Notes: generated by a model from the sequence alone, not told the origin. A stretch of DNA of 64,000 nt from Paralvinella palmiformis (GCA_025642065.1 JAODUP010000474.1:1-64000); one strand, 5' to 3'; positions 22,850-36,100 are shown, counted from the first letter of the stretch. Program-made: numbers and translations.

Positions 22850-24580
22850 CTCAGGTTCACGTGTGTTTGTTTATCTCGAAATAATCCCACTACGCATTGC
22901 GCGCCAGGAACTCCGATTGGCTCGATGTTGTATCTATGCCAAACTAGGCGAGAATGTTTAACCGCATTTGCAGTGGATCAATATAACTAATACACAAGAC
23001 ACCAAACTAACTTTAAAACCTTTACCAATAATATATTTTCTGACATCGGGAAAATCGTTTCATCACCGAATTATGTTTAAAACAGACATGACATTTAACT
23101 ACATCCATGTTTATATATTGTTAAGCACTTGGCATGAGGTTTGGTTATACTATTTTCTGACCAGATTGGGTCATCCCTTTTCAACGTTCACAACATTAAA
23201 TAATAATTATGTGTAAACAGTAATTTTATAATTACCCTAAATTACTAGGCGTTTTGTTGTTGTTATTTTACTCGGGTGATATAGAATACAAGTACAATCG
23301 TTAAAGGTTTAATTAACACGTTTTAAATACAATAGACGTACATTTTTCAAACTTCTGTTATACTAAGTTTAAAAAAAAAAATAATTACAAATAGAGTCTA
23401 ATATAAGATGATAAAACGAATATCAGTGCGCGCACCAATACCCAAGTGAATGGCTCTAGGCTGGGCCCATAAGTCCAAGCCTAAGGCCATGCATGGGTAT
23501 GTCAGCTAGGTGACTGAATGAAAACACACTTATATAGTTATAACCCAGTGCTAATAACAGAACACGTCATTACGGACAGGTCTCTATTTCGTATTGCGGT
23601 CGATATAATTCGAATTAAATAACCGCAAATCTTATTACTCCTTTACGGATTTTAAATAGCGGTAAATGAAAAGTAATTGACAGTGTTAATTTGACACAAG
23701 GGGATAATTAATTTAGCTTTTCTGTCTCCCGTACATACAATCTAAAGTAGGTTTATAATTTCAGAAGCTGTTAATTGGTGGTACAGTGAAATGAACTGCT
23801 CAGTAAGGTCAAAGGTGCGTTTCTTGTAGAGGGGCCATCGTTGGAATATGTTGCGACACACGGGGGCTATAACCAGCTATATATACTGTGTGTGTATCCG
23901 CACGGGATATCTCCAAGGGTTTTAGAATAATATAGTAATATAATATTATTCTGCATACTATAAAATCTAAACAAATTCATACAGCCCTAAAGGGGACTAT
24001 AATAAAATAAGTACGTACATAGATATACACCGGAAACAAATTAATGCTAGGCAAAATGACCGGCATAAAACAGAAAGATTAACCAGGAAAAACGTAACCG
24101 ATAAAAAGGATCAGATTTGCTAGAGAAAAAAGCATCAGGAAAATATTAACAGGAAACAAAGTAACACATTTTATATGATTTATTGCACTTAAACGTGTGA
24201 TTTATAATATGAACATCAACTATTATGTGAGCTGAGATTATAAATCATGAATACGAATAGTTGCCATTGTGCATAGTACAATAATAGTTTATGGTATGCC
24301 AGTTCAATACGTGACGCCTGTTCACGTGAATATTGTATAGCCTATTCCCTCTAGAAACTCGAGAATGGCCTCTTTTCCTGAAACACGGTCTTAGCAGAGT
24401 CTTCAGACATTTCTAGAGACGTGGTAAACCCTTCCTTGTTATCACGGTTTTGATATTTTTTCCTACAGCATCTGCTGAGCACAGTTTAAACAATTGAATG
24501 TTCCTTCTAGAACAACCTGATTATGTTCCACATGGTAATATCAGACCAAGTTGAGATGTTGTTAATCCTTGGACTATCAC
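22850..24580. other. Non-coding interval with a small CpG-containing patch
   Basis: At 22,880-22,930 several CpGs, CGCGCC and an inverted CCAAT box (gattgg) sit together, unlike the surrounding AT-rich DNA. This could be a minus-strand promoter, possibly for the MYND/UBL gene, but no first exon could be defined. The remainder shows no exon or element. Confidence 0.3.
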
Positions 24581-24639
24581 TCAGAGTTGTTACATGCCCA
24601 TTCTAAATGTGTGGAGGATATAGCGGATGCATATGACGC

Positions 24640-24850
24640 ATACAAACGTGGTTGTTGTCATTTTAGTGCTTGCAGCATCCTGTAGGTTCCGGTGACATAG
24701 ATCTTGTCGAAATAAATCATTAGCTCCAGCTTCCGCGTGCGCAATGTCCTTGAGATCGCTTTCCCATCTTGAATCTGATCTGTTAGCTGGCAGGAAAGCC
24801 AGATCATAGAGCATTCCAACAAACTGACGAAACTCGCCATTGCTGTCATA
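24640..24850 (-). pseudogene. MULE-type transposase remnant
   Basis: In two overlapping minus frames the text reads FRQFVGMLYDLAFLP and then FDKIYVTGTYR. This order (a LAFxP-like segment, then a YF/YV-x-GxYR segment) recalls the C-terminal part of the MULE transposases abundant in invertebrate genomes. A frameshift separates the two halves. The match is short and made by eye. Confidence 0.45.
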
Positions 24851-25168
24851 GAGCTGAACTAGGCCTAGGTGCTGGGTCCTGCGCCACGTACTTTGAGTAA
24901 GGTGGTAAATTAAGGCACTCTTTATTGTTTACATCACGTCCAAAGACAAGAGCCACTGCACGCAGTACAGCCTATTTAAAATCAGTGACAACAATCTGGA
25001 CCTGCAGCTCAAGATCCAGACCACCACACTTAGCAACAACAGATTGGAACAGTTCACCACTAGCGGTAAGTGTAGTATATTTGATTTGATTTTCTTTCGT
25101 TTTATGATCTATGATCATGAAACAGGGATAGCACACGAACGTGCGAGCACTGATTGTTCAAAACTCGC

Positions 25169-25170
<2 letters not shown>

Positions 25171-25220
<50 letters not shown>
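25171..25220. repeat. (TG)n(AG)n microsatellite
   Basis: About twenty TG units run directly into five AG units. Confidence 0.95.
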
Positions 25221-25434
25221 GTTTTAGTTGACTTCCTATCAAATATAGATGTAAGTGGCTGGATTCGGTCTAGTTATTTTTATCAGCTAGCTTATATTCT
25301 GGCGTTTGATCATTTCCCCTTGGATTTAGAAATGCTGAAAAACACAATAACAAGTTTAATTAGTACAATATTGTGTATAGCATATAGATTAGAACGTCAT
25401 ATACACTAGGGTATGGGTCTTAATTTAATGTTTC

Positions 25435-25520
25435 ACGTTAGAGTAACGTGGTTAGCCACGCACGATGTCGGGAGCAGATAAATTAACGTTTTTACAGCAC
25501 ATTTGGGGTTCGAACCCGTA
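25435..25520 (-). mobile_element. SINE fragment related to the 27.9-kb copy
   Basis: The plus-strand text taacgtggttagccacgcac, followed by gatgtcgggagc and then ggttcgaaccc at 25507-25517, parallels 28,158-28,239 in the complete SINE. The last piece is the palindromic tRNA B-box. The A-box end is missing; a hAT-like element begins at 25546. Confidence 0.65.
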
Positions 25521-25545
25521 ATAAATACGTGGTAACACTTCCCTG

Positions 25546-26272
25546 CAGGGGTGTCAGGTAACGAAGTAAAACTACTTCTTTACTATACTTGAGAAGTAAC
25601 TGGAAGTATCGAAGTACGATTTCAACTAACTACTTAAGAGATAATTGATACAATTGCTTCAAATTATTATTACAAGTTATTTATTATTACCAACTTGTGC
25701 ATCGTTGATGAATTTATGGTAAACAAATATATTTTAATATGGTGTAGTATTGAAATGAGTTTTTGTAAGAATGCCAACATTTGGTATACATATTTTAGCT
25801 GATGTTCAATGATATCCAAGACTTGACATAATTTTACCACCTATTTTTGGTACTTTGTTATACAACGTTTCAGCTGAAGCCAACTGTTTTCGAAGAATCA
25901 TCGTAATTAAATTGTTTATCGCATTATCTACACCAACTTTGAAAATAAGCTTTGGTGCAGTTGAACAAGGGCTTTATTGTGCAGTGAACTGAAGGTGGGA
26001 GCACCTCGGCACTTCTATGGACGCAATGAACTTAAGGTGCCAGTACCTGTCTGCGGACCCAATGAATTTTCTTCACTCGTGTGCACTGTGTATTTAGTTA
26101 TAATATTTCGTGTTACAATAAATTTTATCATCTATATTTTTACGTTTACTTCATTTACTTTTTTACTCATGTAGATTTTATAAGTTTACTTTTACTCCTA
26201 CTCAAGTAGTTTTGAAGAGGCTTTCTTTTACTTCTACTGAAGTACAAAATAAAAGCAGTTTAGTCATCCCTA
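25546..26272. mobile_element. Non-autonomous hAT-like element, family B copy 1
   Basis: It begins caggggtgtcaggtaacgaa and ends with agtcatcccta, giving imperfect terminal inverted repeats of the CAGGGGTG type. The ends also carry aagta/tactt-rich subterminal repeats. The interior has no transposase frame. A second copy lies at about 45118-45821 with long matching interior stretches, such as caaatatattttaatatggt. No clean target-site duplication was found. Confidence 0.75.
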
Positions 26273-26279
26273 AAGTGCC

Positions 26280-27515
26280 ATAACGAACTTTATAAACAGT
26301 TAAATAGTTTAGACATATATGTCTATAGCTTTGTGCTTAGTGAATATGGTCATATTGGAAATAAAGTTACAATAAGCATGTTCGTGTGTAATTCTGTCTT
26401 CCTCATCAAATCTGCACAACGGCAATTAATAACCCATGTTTTACTTCTGTCAATAGCAAAAATAACAAAATTAATGTTTCTATCACTATTTGAGATATGT
26501 AATAATTAATTTCATAACATTTAAATTATAATCAGGCAGTGGTTTATATGGATCTATATATAATTACCACTTGCTTACGTTTAAAAATAAATATGTATGC
26601 AGGTGATAATGTAAATAAATACTCAGCTACTTACTGTAATTAGGGAAACACGATATGATAATAGTAATGTAATTTTACAATTATATTATTAACAATAACT
26701 AAATACAAATCCCCCCCCCCATAACATCTTCATTGGGTCTAATACATCGATATATAACTCTAAGCTTATGTCTATATCTTACATTCTCGTTTTGTGATTA
26801 ATAGGTTGATATTGCTCAATAAAATGTAATAAGATTTTGTCTGAAACAAATATAGATCTAGATAGATATTGAGCCTACTGCTTGGATCATGTCAAGTGGT
26901 GGCGTATCTACTTCAAATTGTTATCCTTATTTTTTTAAATATCCTTTATTTTAAAAGGCCATATCAGATCTCATTTTACACTACCATTCTTTTTCTTTCT
27001 GGAAATGAAATAAATGTCTTTCCTTGTGTACACCTTTCCTATTACTGCACCCGAAAGCGGCGCAGAATGAACCACTGCCCTTAGACGCCATGTAAACAAA
27101 GGCAGCTGCTTGAATTCAAAATGACACACCATATGTTAAAACGTCAAATAACATGTCTTGCCATAAACAGTTTTGATCTTACTAGTTCGTAACAAGATCA
27201 TACCATTTCGTCCCTCAATAGTAGAAGTCATATATGTCCCTGAACTGTGAATTGATCGAAATTTATATTGAAATATTGCAATGATTTAAATTGTTTTCTT
27301 AGCATTTAGCAAGTTTCAGATCATAGTTGTCTGTTTTAAAACTGATGGATTTTGCATTGTTCATATGATAACTATAAGTTTTTCATAATTAAGGTACTGA
27401 AGTCTTTTTTATTGATAAACTTTGACAATCCATTTTTGCATTCTTTCTTTTTCGATTTTACTTATTACTTGGATTATATTTTATTAAAATTATTTTATAG
27501 CAACAAAATAAAGAT
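26280..27515. other. AT-rich non-coding interval
   Basis: Nothing recognisable beyond a poly-C run at 26710-26719. Open frames here lack splice or domain support. Confidence 0.5.
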
Positions 27516-27519
27516 AAAG

Positions 27520-28745
27520 AAAAGGGGTCCGACAAGGAGACACCATGTCACCAAAGTTATTCATAGCCTGCTTGGAGAAATTCTTTAAGACTATAGACAG
27601 AACAAAAAGGGTATCAATATCAGTTGAGAGAAACTCAACCATCTACGATTTGGAGATGATATTATAATAATAGCTCATGATGTAAAGGACATTGAAGTAA
27701 TGCTTTAAGAACTGGACAACACAAACAGGAAATGTGGACTGAAAATGAACATGAGATAAACAAAGATCATGACAGAAACCACAAGTATATGTAAATGGAA
27801 CCTAACTTGATCAAGTAGAAGATTATGTTTACCTAGGCCAGCGTTTTACATTAATAGAGAAAAACCAAGACAACGAAATAAGAAGGATCAAAGCAGGATG
27901 GCATTTGGAAGACACAGAACAATTATGAAGGGTTGGTTTTGTTGTTCGGGGAGAATCCCCAGGCTGTCGCTTAATCAGCACAACCTCTATGTTGGAGTGG
28001 TTGAGAAACCTCCTCCCCCAACACTCACAGGGGAGCAGTACGGAAAGATGGAACCGAAATACCCCAAGGATGGTCACTGCCAGAGTGTTTTACGTCCTCA
28101 GGGGGGTTTTAACGTCCCCCTTTATTTTAAATAATTCAGTGGAGACGGCAGCGCCATTTAACGTGGTCAGCCACCCACGATGTAGTGAGCCGAGAAATTA
28201 ATCCCTGGAAAGGTTTCGACCTCTTACGGGTTTCGAACCTGCGACCGTTGGCACCAAGTGCCGAACCGCTAGGCCACAGGAGCTCACTATTATGAAGGGT
28301 ACACTACTAACATGCTTAAAAACCAGTGCATCCTTCCGGCAATGACATATGGAGCAGAGACCTGGACATTAACAACAAAAATGGAGAAGAAATTTGTCTG
28401 CAGCACTACACAACATGGAACGAAACATACTCAACGTCACTTATAAAGATCGGGAAACTAACAAGTGGATGAGGGACCGAACTAAAGTTAAGGACATTAT
28501 GGAAATAATTAAAAACAGAAGATGGACAGGGGCAGGTCACATCAGCCGCAGAACGGATAATAGATGGAGTGCAGCAATGACAGTTTGGACACCCATGGAT
28601 GGCAAAAGAAATAGAAGGCAACGAAAAAGCTGGAGAGATGAATACGGACAAATACCAATTGGACAAATGCTCACCAATAAAGTGGGAGATTGGAAAAATG
28701 CCAATCAAGAAAAACTGAATAAAAGAAGAAAAACAAAATTAATTA
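27520..28745 (+). pseudogene. Endonuclease-reverse-transcriptase (RTE-like) LINE pseudogene split by a SINE
   Basis: Segments in order: RQGDTMSPKLF (RT motif around 27530), FGDDIIIIAHDVKDIEVML (27649 onward, where F-A-D-D has become F-G-D-D), VEDYVYLG, NEIRRIKAGW, then after the SINE a TYGAET-like remnant, NMERNILNVTYKDRETN, RTKVKDIMEIIKNRRWTGAG and HISRRTDNRWSAAM. This is the palm-to-C-terminus order of the animal pol-like elements often mislabelled craniofacial development protein 2. Stops and frameshifts make it dead. The SINE at 27933-28288 interrupts it and is therefore younger. Confidence 0.8.
27933..28288 (-). mobile_element. Full-length tRNA-derived SINE with 11-bp target-site duplication
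   Basis: The 11-mer attatgaaggg occurs at 27922-27932 and again at 28289-28299, exactly flanking 356 bases that break the LINE frame. On the minus strand the element opens with tRNA-like sequence: A-box TGGCCTAGCGG (28276-28266) and B-box GGTTCGAAACC (28239-28229), the internal RNA polymerase III promoter. The body contains a GGGGGACGTTAAAACCCCCC-like palindrome. The 3' end (AACAAAACCAA) is A-rich. It was presumably mobilised by a LINE partner. Confidence 0.9.
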
Positions 28746-29029
28746 AACGAATTATTTTCATTTATTTACAAATGCGACTTATTATGCATTATGTCACTAA
28801 AATATTTAATAAGCAGGTATACGATTTATTTCTAGGTGCATCATTACGAGAAAGAAACAATGATGTTTAAAATATTTAGTACCTCGGGTAAATCTACATC
28901 ATGCAGTTAGTCGAAATTAGGCTGGCTTTGATGAAACGTCTAGGGTGTTTTTAATGGACCTATATGCAATTTGTTTTGGAATTTACGTGTTTTTGGTAAT
29001 GTATTTTTATTATAGTTAAGGCAGAAAAC

Positions 29030-29125
29030 TTTGTGTCAGCCATCCAGCTCCTCAGCGAGCTTTGTTAGCCTCAACACAGAGAAACTACGCTCTGCTTCCA
29101 CAGATGTGACAAGCAGAGTATATAT
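29030..29125 (-). pseudogene. hAT transposase C-terminal fragment
   Basis: Read on the minus strand, LLVTSVEAERSFSVLRLTKL is the hATC dimerisation signature (S-x-x-x-E-R-x-F-S-x-L) and is followed by AEELDG and a stop. No longer transposase frame is attached. It is a small fossil. Confidence 0.65.
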
Positions 29126-29451
29126 CCTAATACCTGTAAAAATCTAATGTTTGGAATAAAATCTGGATCTGCAGATACTGAGGATTTCATCAACGTAGTA
29201 AGATATCAAAAAAGAAATGTCAATTGATCTCTTGTAATAAAGAAGACATGTATCAGCAGGTACATTCGACCCATTACACTGAACTCTTGGAATTTCCTCT
29301 TCAGTACGTATATATGAAACCAGTTCAAGTAACCTTTCAAATAATCCAAACTATTCTTTAATCTGTGAAGCCAACAATAACAATAACATAAATTTATGCC
29401 TCTTGGAAGAATTGTCGAAAACTTGTATTTACTGAGTTATTATTCAAAAGA

Positions 29452-29522
29452 CAAATCACAATTATACTTCATTTTACACTAAGTAACTTAATTATTATAA
29501 AATGAAGTATAATTGTGATTTG
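29452..29522. repeat. Perfect 25-bp inverted repeat with 21-base loop
   Basis: The arm 29452-29476 (caaatcacaattatacttca plus tttta) pairs exactly with 29498-29522. The pairing resumes after one mismatch on the outside. It resembles the hairpin at 14240-14300 in size and perfection but not in sequence. Confidence 0.9.
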
Positions 29523-30199
29523 ACTGTTAAATACAAATGCTATCAGGCGCACATTACACAATACTCAATGCGTGGTTATTTAAGAATGACAAATTAGCAG
29601 TAGGCCTACTACTACTAGTTATAATGTGGCCAAATGATATATTGCATGTCCTCCTTTTGGGAACGTCAGCTCCTCCTTTTTACAAAATTATAAATGACGA
29701 CCCTAGTGCGTGTGTCAGTCGGAAACCCCCGTAATAGTGAGAAAGAACCTGGACTGGATTGGGAATGCTCAACGGACCTAGTGTTAACCGACGCTTTACC
29801 AAATAAATCACATAAAACACACAAGTAATCAGAGTCCTATTTGAAAAGATAGATACGAATAATTTTGCTAAATAAAACGAACCCGTATGATCTTAGTACT
29901 AAATTGTACGGTTCTTGATAAGAACTGGTTTGACATTTAATTTTATGCAAATACAAATATCATTTTCTCGCGATAATTATCGACCAGTGTTAACATACTC
30001 GTTAATTATTAGGCATTTATATGTGAAACAATACATTTCCCTCCTATCTTATTTAATATAATTTAATTGAATATAAAATTTGGTATATAGGTGGTACGAA
30101 CTGTATTGGTATGAATTGGTTTGAGTACAAAATAATCTGAAACCGACCCGGGCACCCGGGTACGTGTTGTAAGAAGGAACACGAACCACACCATCAGTT

Positions 30200-33100
30200 A
30201 TGAATCAAGCGCCTGGGACTCCAGTAAGAAATGATCCACAAGAGCGGTTGCCAGTGGAATCACCAGAGGTATTTTATCAGAGTAAATCTCCTTCCAATAT
30301 AGTTGCCATCAGGGTGTTATCTCTATGAAACCGTTCCACATAGTTTATGTTAGATAACGCCGTAACGATACCGGTAAATAGTGTAAATAAAGGTCATCTG
30401 AGGCTGAGTGATAATAGGGTTTCTGTCAAATATTCTCTTAGTGTTTATCAAATCTGCTATACTTTTTTTTGGAAACTTACAGAGAAGGCAGCTAACTGCT
30501 GAAGAAATTGACATTTTGAAGGAATGCGGTCGAGAAAGTTTCTGGTACAGATGTAAGTTTAGTCTGGTTGTGGCCTTCATCAAATTCATGATGATGATTT
30601 TGTATTGTTATCTAGATGTAATTCAGTAATTGTAAACGCTTTTGTGTTTTATGCATTTGGTATTGATAATTTAAACAAAGCGACTATGACATTGGGCATG
30701 TAAACACTGTGAGCTGTTGGTCTGGCACTTTCAAGTATGCATAAACAGTTAGTTTCTGTACATATAGTCTTATAGATATAGCTGGAATATATATATATAT
30801 ATATATACACACACTAATATAGATCTAGTGCCTGGAGACAGCCATCTCTCAGTTCTTTGAAAGTTATAAACAGTGAACATTGTGAATATAACAAAGTCAT
30901 GTTAGACAGTTATTTTGATGTTAAAAGAGTCATACATTGTTATAAATGGGAAAACAATATGTACCTGAGGCAAAGATACCTGCAAACTTTAAAAAAAATT
31001 ATGTCCCGTAGTTAGGTATTTGCACAAATTCCAGATCAGCAGATGATTTAATGAAGACCGGTATTATTTACCCATCAGCTGGGTCCCGAATGATAGAAAC
31101 AGTCTTATTCATTCGGCAGCTGGATCCTGAAGGAAAGTATCGGCGACTGCTTACCTGGCAGTTGGGTATACAACGCTAATTTTAGTTCTTGCTCAGTCAG
31201 CATTGTCGGGTGCGTAACGACATAAATCTTCACTCAATCATCGCAAAATGAGGATGCATTAATTTTTCTCTGAATGGCATCTGTCCTATGCCTAAACGTT
31301 TATTAGTAACTGTGATGGTTTGACTATCATCTTTGGTGAACTTAGTGCAAGTAGACCCCTCAAATTTGGGATGGTAAGCCCCAAAATTTATCTTGGTTGG
31401 GTGTGTAAGTGCCAAAATCTTCACTGGGGAACCGGCAGCCGGATGAATAAGGACTTCCTTTAATGAATGCTCATACATCATTCCAAGTTGGCAATGTATA
31501 AATGCATTCATGATAATTCCTGTTAGCTCTTTGTTAAGCAATCTGGTGTGTTGATTTTGATGCATATTTTCCAACAATCTGTTTATACCCCTCCGCCATT
31601 AAAATTATATTTAGCAAATATCAGTGATATTGCGATTTCCCCGTCAGAAGATGAGCTTCAAGACTCACCTATTCAGTTGTTTTAGAGCTGAAACAACATA
31701 AGAAATGAGTATTATAGGTTCTGGTTAATTTACAAATGAACATTCTCAGTGATACCATCATCTACATTAAGTTTTATAGGTGATGCCAGTTTATGAGTGA
31801 TTTCAAGTTACTAATTAAACACACATATATATATATATTTATTTATTTGTTTAGATGCATTTCTTCTTATATATTAATGTTCAGGTGAATTATTCTAAAC
31901 TAGTGCCAGATTTTTTTATTTATACTTCATGATTGAAATTTAAAAAATACATTAGATAACTTCAAAAATATTAATTTTAGGGCTGTGATAGATGTGTTAT
32001 GTACTGTATATACTCGTGTATAAGCAGCACTTTTGATACCATGAATTCATCGTCAAATGCGAGTGCATATTATATGTGAGTCAGACTAAAAGGGAAGGTA
32101 ATATTTGGCATAATTTAATTGTGATAACCGTCATGATTATTTAATCCGATGCTCTAATTAGTGACCACAAAGGTTTGGGTCCAAATCAGCTGCGATACGA
32201 AAACGGTTGCACTATGACCAAAATGGCTGCCTCCATAAACTATTAGAGGCAGATGTTATTTTTTGAATGTATATAATTGGTCTATCTAAGATGTGTCATT
32301 ACTATCAAAATGTAATTGAATGGAATGGTAAATGAGGCCTCGCAAAGAATGACCACTTTATTAGTTCTAAAACCTGGTGCTTCTTATACACGAGCATATA
32401 CAGCAGGTCTAAAATATATACTATATTAATATGTTCTTGGATCAGAAATGACAAGAATGGGAATTTGTGTTCATACATGTTTACTAGTTGAAAAATTGAA
32501 CTACACATTTTGAAGTAACATCACCTGATCAGGTATAAAACTCTTTAAGTTGTAGGGTTGTTTAGCCTTAAACAATTTTTATATCACATTTTCTCTAATA
32601 CATTATAATTTTCTCCACCTTGTGAAAAGATTGGATGTTTTGGACAATTGAATTGATATTAAAATCATTTGGACCATTGCTTCTCTGTGTTCTTCAAAGT
32701 TTCTTGATAAATCTTAAATTTAAGAACGTACTTATATTGTTTCATTTACAGTCATAGAATTGAGTGCATTCATTAGATATCTTGCATGTTTGACAAATTA
32801 TAGTCAATTTATTTTTAAGATGATTTATTTAAATTGGCTGTTCTCTAGGAGGCAGGATTCCCACATGTGCTGGAAAATAACGAATCATTTTCCAGGTCCT
32901 GGAAATGTCCTTGAATTTGACAAAATCAGGATATGTCGTAGAAAAAATATTGCCTGTGAAAAATTCTACTTAGACCAAAATATTCTAGAAGAAAAATGGT
33001 ACCGGTACATAGTCTCGATATCCCATGTTTGTTAAATATAAATAAAATGGGTGGATTAAACAGCTAGAAGGGGTGAGGAAGGGGCTATACCATAAAAATG

Positions 33101-36100
33101 TCAATAATGAATACCTAAATAATAAAAAAAAATTCCGCATATGTCTTGATTTATTACCTTTAATTCATGTATACTTTGTCCTGGAAAATAATATTTCCTT
33201 GGCAGTGGGAACCACGAGCAGGACTAAAATCTAAATAGTGACTAGTATCTTTCTTTCATGTGTTGATTATTTTCATTGACTATTGGACTTGATAATGCAT
33301 GGGAGTTCAACTTTGTTTAATTTAGACTTTGGCTTTATGTCATTAGAGAATAAGGTTTTGCACTACTGTGGAACTGAAACTAGTTTCATAATTTTGTATC
33401 ATTCGACTTAGTTTTAAACTCTTTTTGGCACGCAGTAGCAGCACAAGGCTGACAGATAACTTGTTCAAATTATTTAAATATTAGATAAACATGGTCTGTA
33501 TACTATGGAGTGAGAGATTATACCTCCTTCAGGAAATGTGTAAATTCTTGAAGAATACATCATTACACACCTACCATACACATTGATCTTGGTTTCTGAG
33601 TAAAAAAAAATAATTATACCCTGGTATTTCAGTGATAAAATTCTCTTTCAGAATGTTTAAGGTGAGAACACTGTACCTTTTTTAAACAAACACGAAAGAC
33701 TGATGATTGGGTGTTAAATTAGGTGTTACTCACCAATTAAACCCATAAAAAATGTCAAACATATTTGTTCATTTAACAATTCAATTATCCAGCAAATATT
33801 TGGTGTCATAACAGATAAAGCAACATCCAAATATCTGAATGTAATTATGCCTAATTCTATTCACTTAACCATACCCATACAGTGTTAGTGCTGACGATAT
33901 CGATAATTATTATGACATTCAACAATTGTTGCTATATTACTTTAAATGAATTCATTGTTTGCACATGCTGAAAGGAAGTGCTGGACCAGTAGCTCCTGTA
34001 GATTGTGTCCTCAAGTCTGAACCAAAAGAAGAATCCTTATTTAAATCTGCTATAAAACCAAACAAAAACTCCACATCATGTCTAGTGTAGATGTGCTTAT
34101 ACTTTGTGCTTTATTTGTAAATGGAGCAGATTTTATCAGAATATTTTGATAGGTGTTCCAATGGGTTTGGCAGGTGCACTTGCAACCAAGTTTCTAATCC
34201 AGAAAGGTGAGTGATCTGCTTTTAATGTTGTAATTGTCACAATAAGATAGCTGTTTATGAGGGAAATTTATTCTGCATATCAAGAGATTGTTCACTGATC
34301 AGTAATGTATTTGTGCCTAAAATAGAAAAAGTTAAGTAACAAGACCATATCTTTCTACTTTGATTATATAGAAATGTTGGTGCGATATAAATTTAATTAA
34401 TATAATAGTATCATGGTTTCAACCAGTTTAGAAAGTTATGAACACATAATTTTAAGATCTTAATACTTTTTTAAATTTATACCTTTTGTCTGTTATAAAG
34501 TACTCCAAATTTGTTTATTGTGGGGTGTTAATATTTTGTTAAAAATCATAGTTTTATATGTGATCAGTGTACCTTTGCATGATTTTTACTAACTTAATTT
34601 TTACTTTAATAAATGGTATCTGGGACAGCAAATATATCCACACCTTAAAGTTCTTTCACTGTTCTGCAGATAATAATATCCCTTTTTCTTTGGGTGACCT
34701 GTTTATCTTGGTTATGGAAAAGTAGGAGAACTACAGTGGTTAAGATAGCGAGATAGTATACACCTAGGCTTGTACATTAATTTGACACTACTCTCTTTTT
34801 ATCCAGGGATTGTCAGTTATGTTGTTTGTTGAGCTGGACATGCATGTTGGTATCAAGATTTGACATGCCTCTATTTATCACAAATCTAAACTGAATTAAT
34901 TTAAATAGTTTAAAATGAGATTAGGAGTAGGATGTATGTGTTGCTTAGGCACTGTTTCTCAGGCATGAATCACAAAACATATGCCCTGTTAGCTCACATA
35001 AAACAGTTGTGAAAAGCAATATGACTGGGGTCTTTGTCCATTGATTTGCATTTAATACTAAGCTACAATCAAGGTACAAACATACCTCTAGATAAAATGT
35101 TTATTTACATTTAGTGACGATTTCACAGTGATAATTATCAGCACACCAAGCTACAGGTGCAGTATCTAATATTACTGGGCATTAGTTAGCACAGTATTTA
35201 GCAAGTCATTTCAAGGGTCAGTCTGTTTCCATAGTAAATGATGGTTTTACAAATAATAGATATGATCATGTGCATCATATGCTATAACATCATTCTGACT
35301 ATTTACAGTTATGGTAACTTTATTAATTCTGATTATTATATCGTTTTCACTGTTTTCTCATCATTTATCAAAAGCATCCCTCACTTTATTAAGAGATATG
35401 TTGGACCTCACCCACAACAGGACATGGGGTCAATCCAATTTTGGAATTGCTTATTTAAAAAAATGGAATTGATAAGTTTGATTGGAATTGACCTCATGTC
35501 TGTCCACAACAGGTGAATCTCAGAAGCAACTCTGCCAATGGCCCACTGATGGAATCGGTGGCTGTCTTAGGTATTATAATTGTTTCCCAGAAGGCAGCAC
35601 AACCATTATAATATTAATTCGGCCCCTGTAATACACTACTCGAACTAGCATTGTGGTATTCCTTATAATATGTACATGAGATGGCTTAATTTGTTAGGTT
35701 GATGTATATGGTGATGTCATGTCACACTGCTGAATTATCAACTTTGCTGTGAACACATTATTTTACTATCACTAAATTGCAAGGCATGCTAAGGTTGGAA
35801 AATTCTATTCACAAACTTGTTGATGGGCATAGGTGATACCAAGTCAACTTTCATCAGTTCTTAGTTGCATTTCTGTGAATAAAATGATTAGTTATATTAG
35901 GTGTTTTGGCTTATGATTGTATGCATTGAGATAATAAGATTAAGTAATTGACACAAATATCTAGGTTTTATTTCACCTAGTTACATAATGTTACTATATT
36001 GCATTAATCAGTATTGAATTTCAGCCAACTTGTTTCCCAAGTATTAGTACTAACAGAATTCATGGCCCATTTCTTTGTTTTGAATTCAAGCTAATACTTG

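Larger units (their letters stand above)
28750..30190. other. Upstream flank of OCIAD1
   Basis: Apart from the hAT fragment and the inverted repeat listed separately, no gene is supported. Just before the OCIAD1 start, 30135-30165 is unusually GC-rich (cccgggcacccgggtacgtg) and may be the promoter core. Confidence 0.4.

Noticed and set aside
31230..31577. 115-residue minus-strand frame inside OCIAD1 intron 2
   Set aside because: It has no recognisable family motif and no flanking gene signals. It could be part of an unknown element, but nothing supports a gene.
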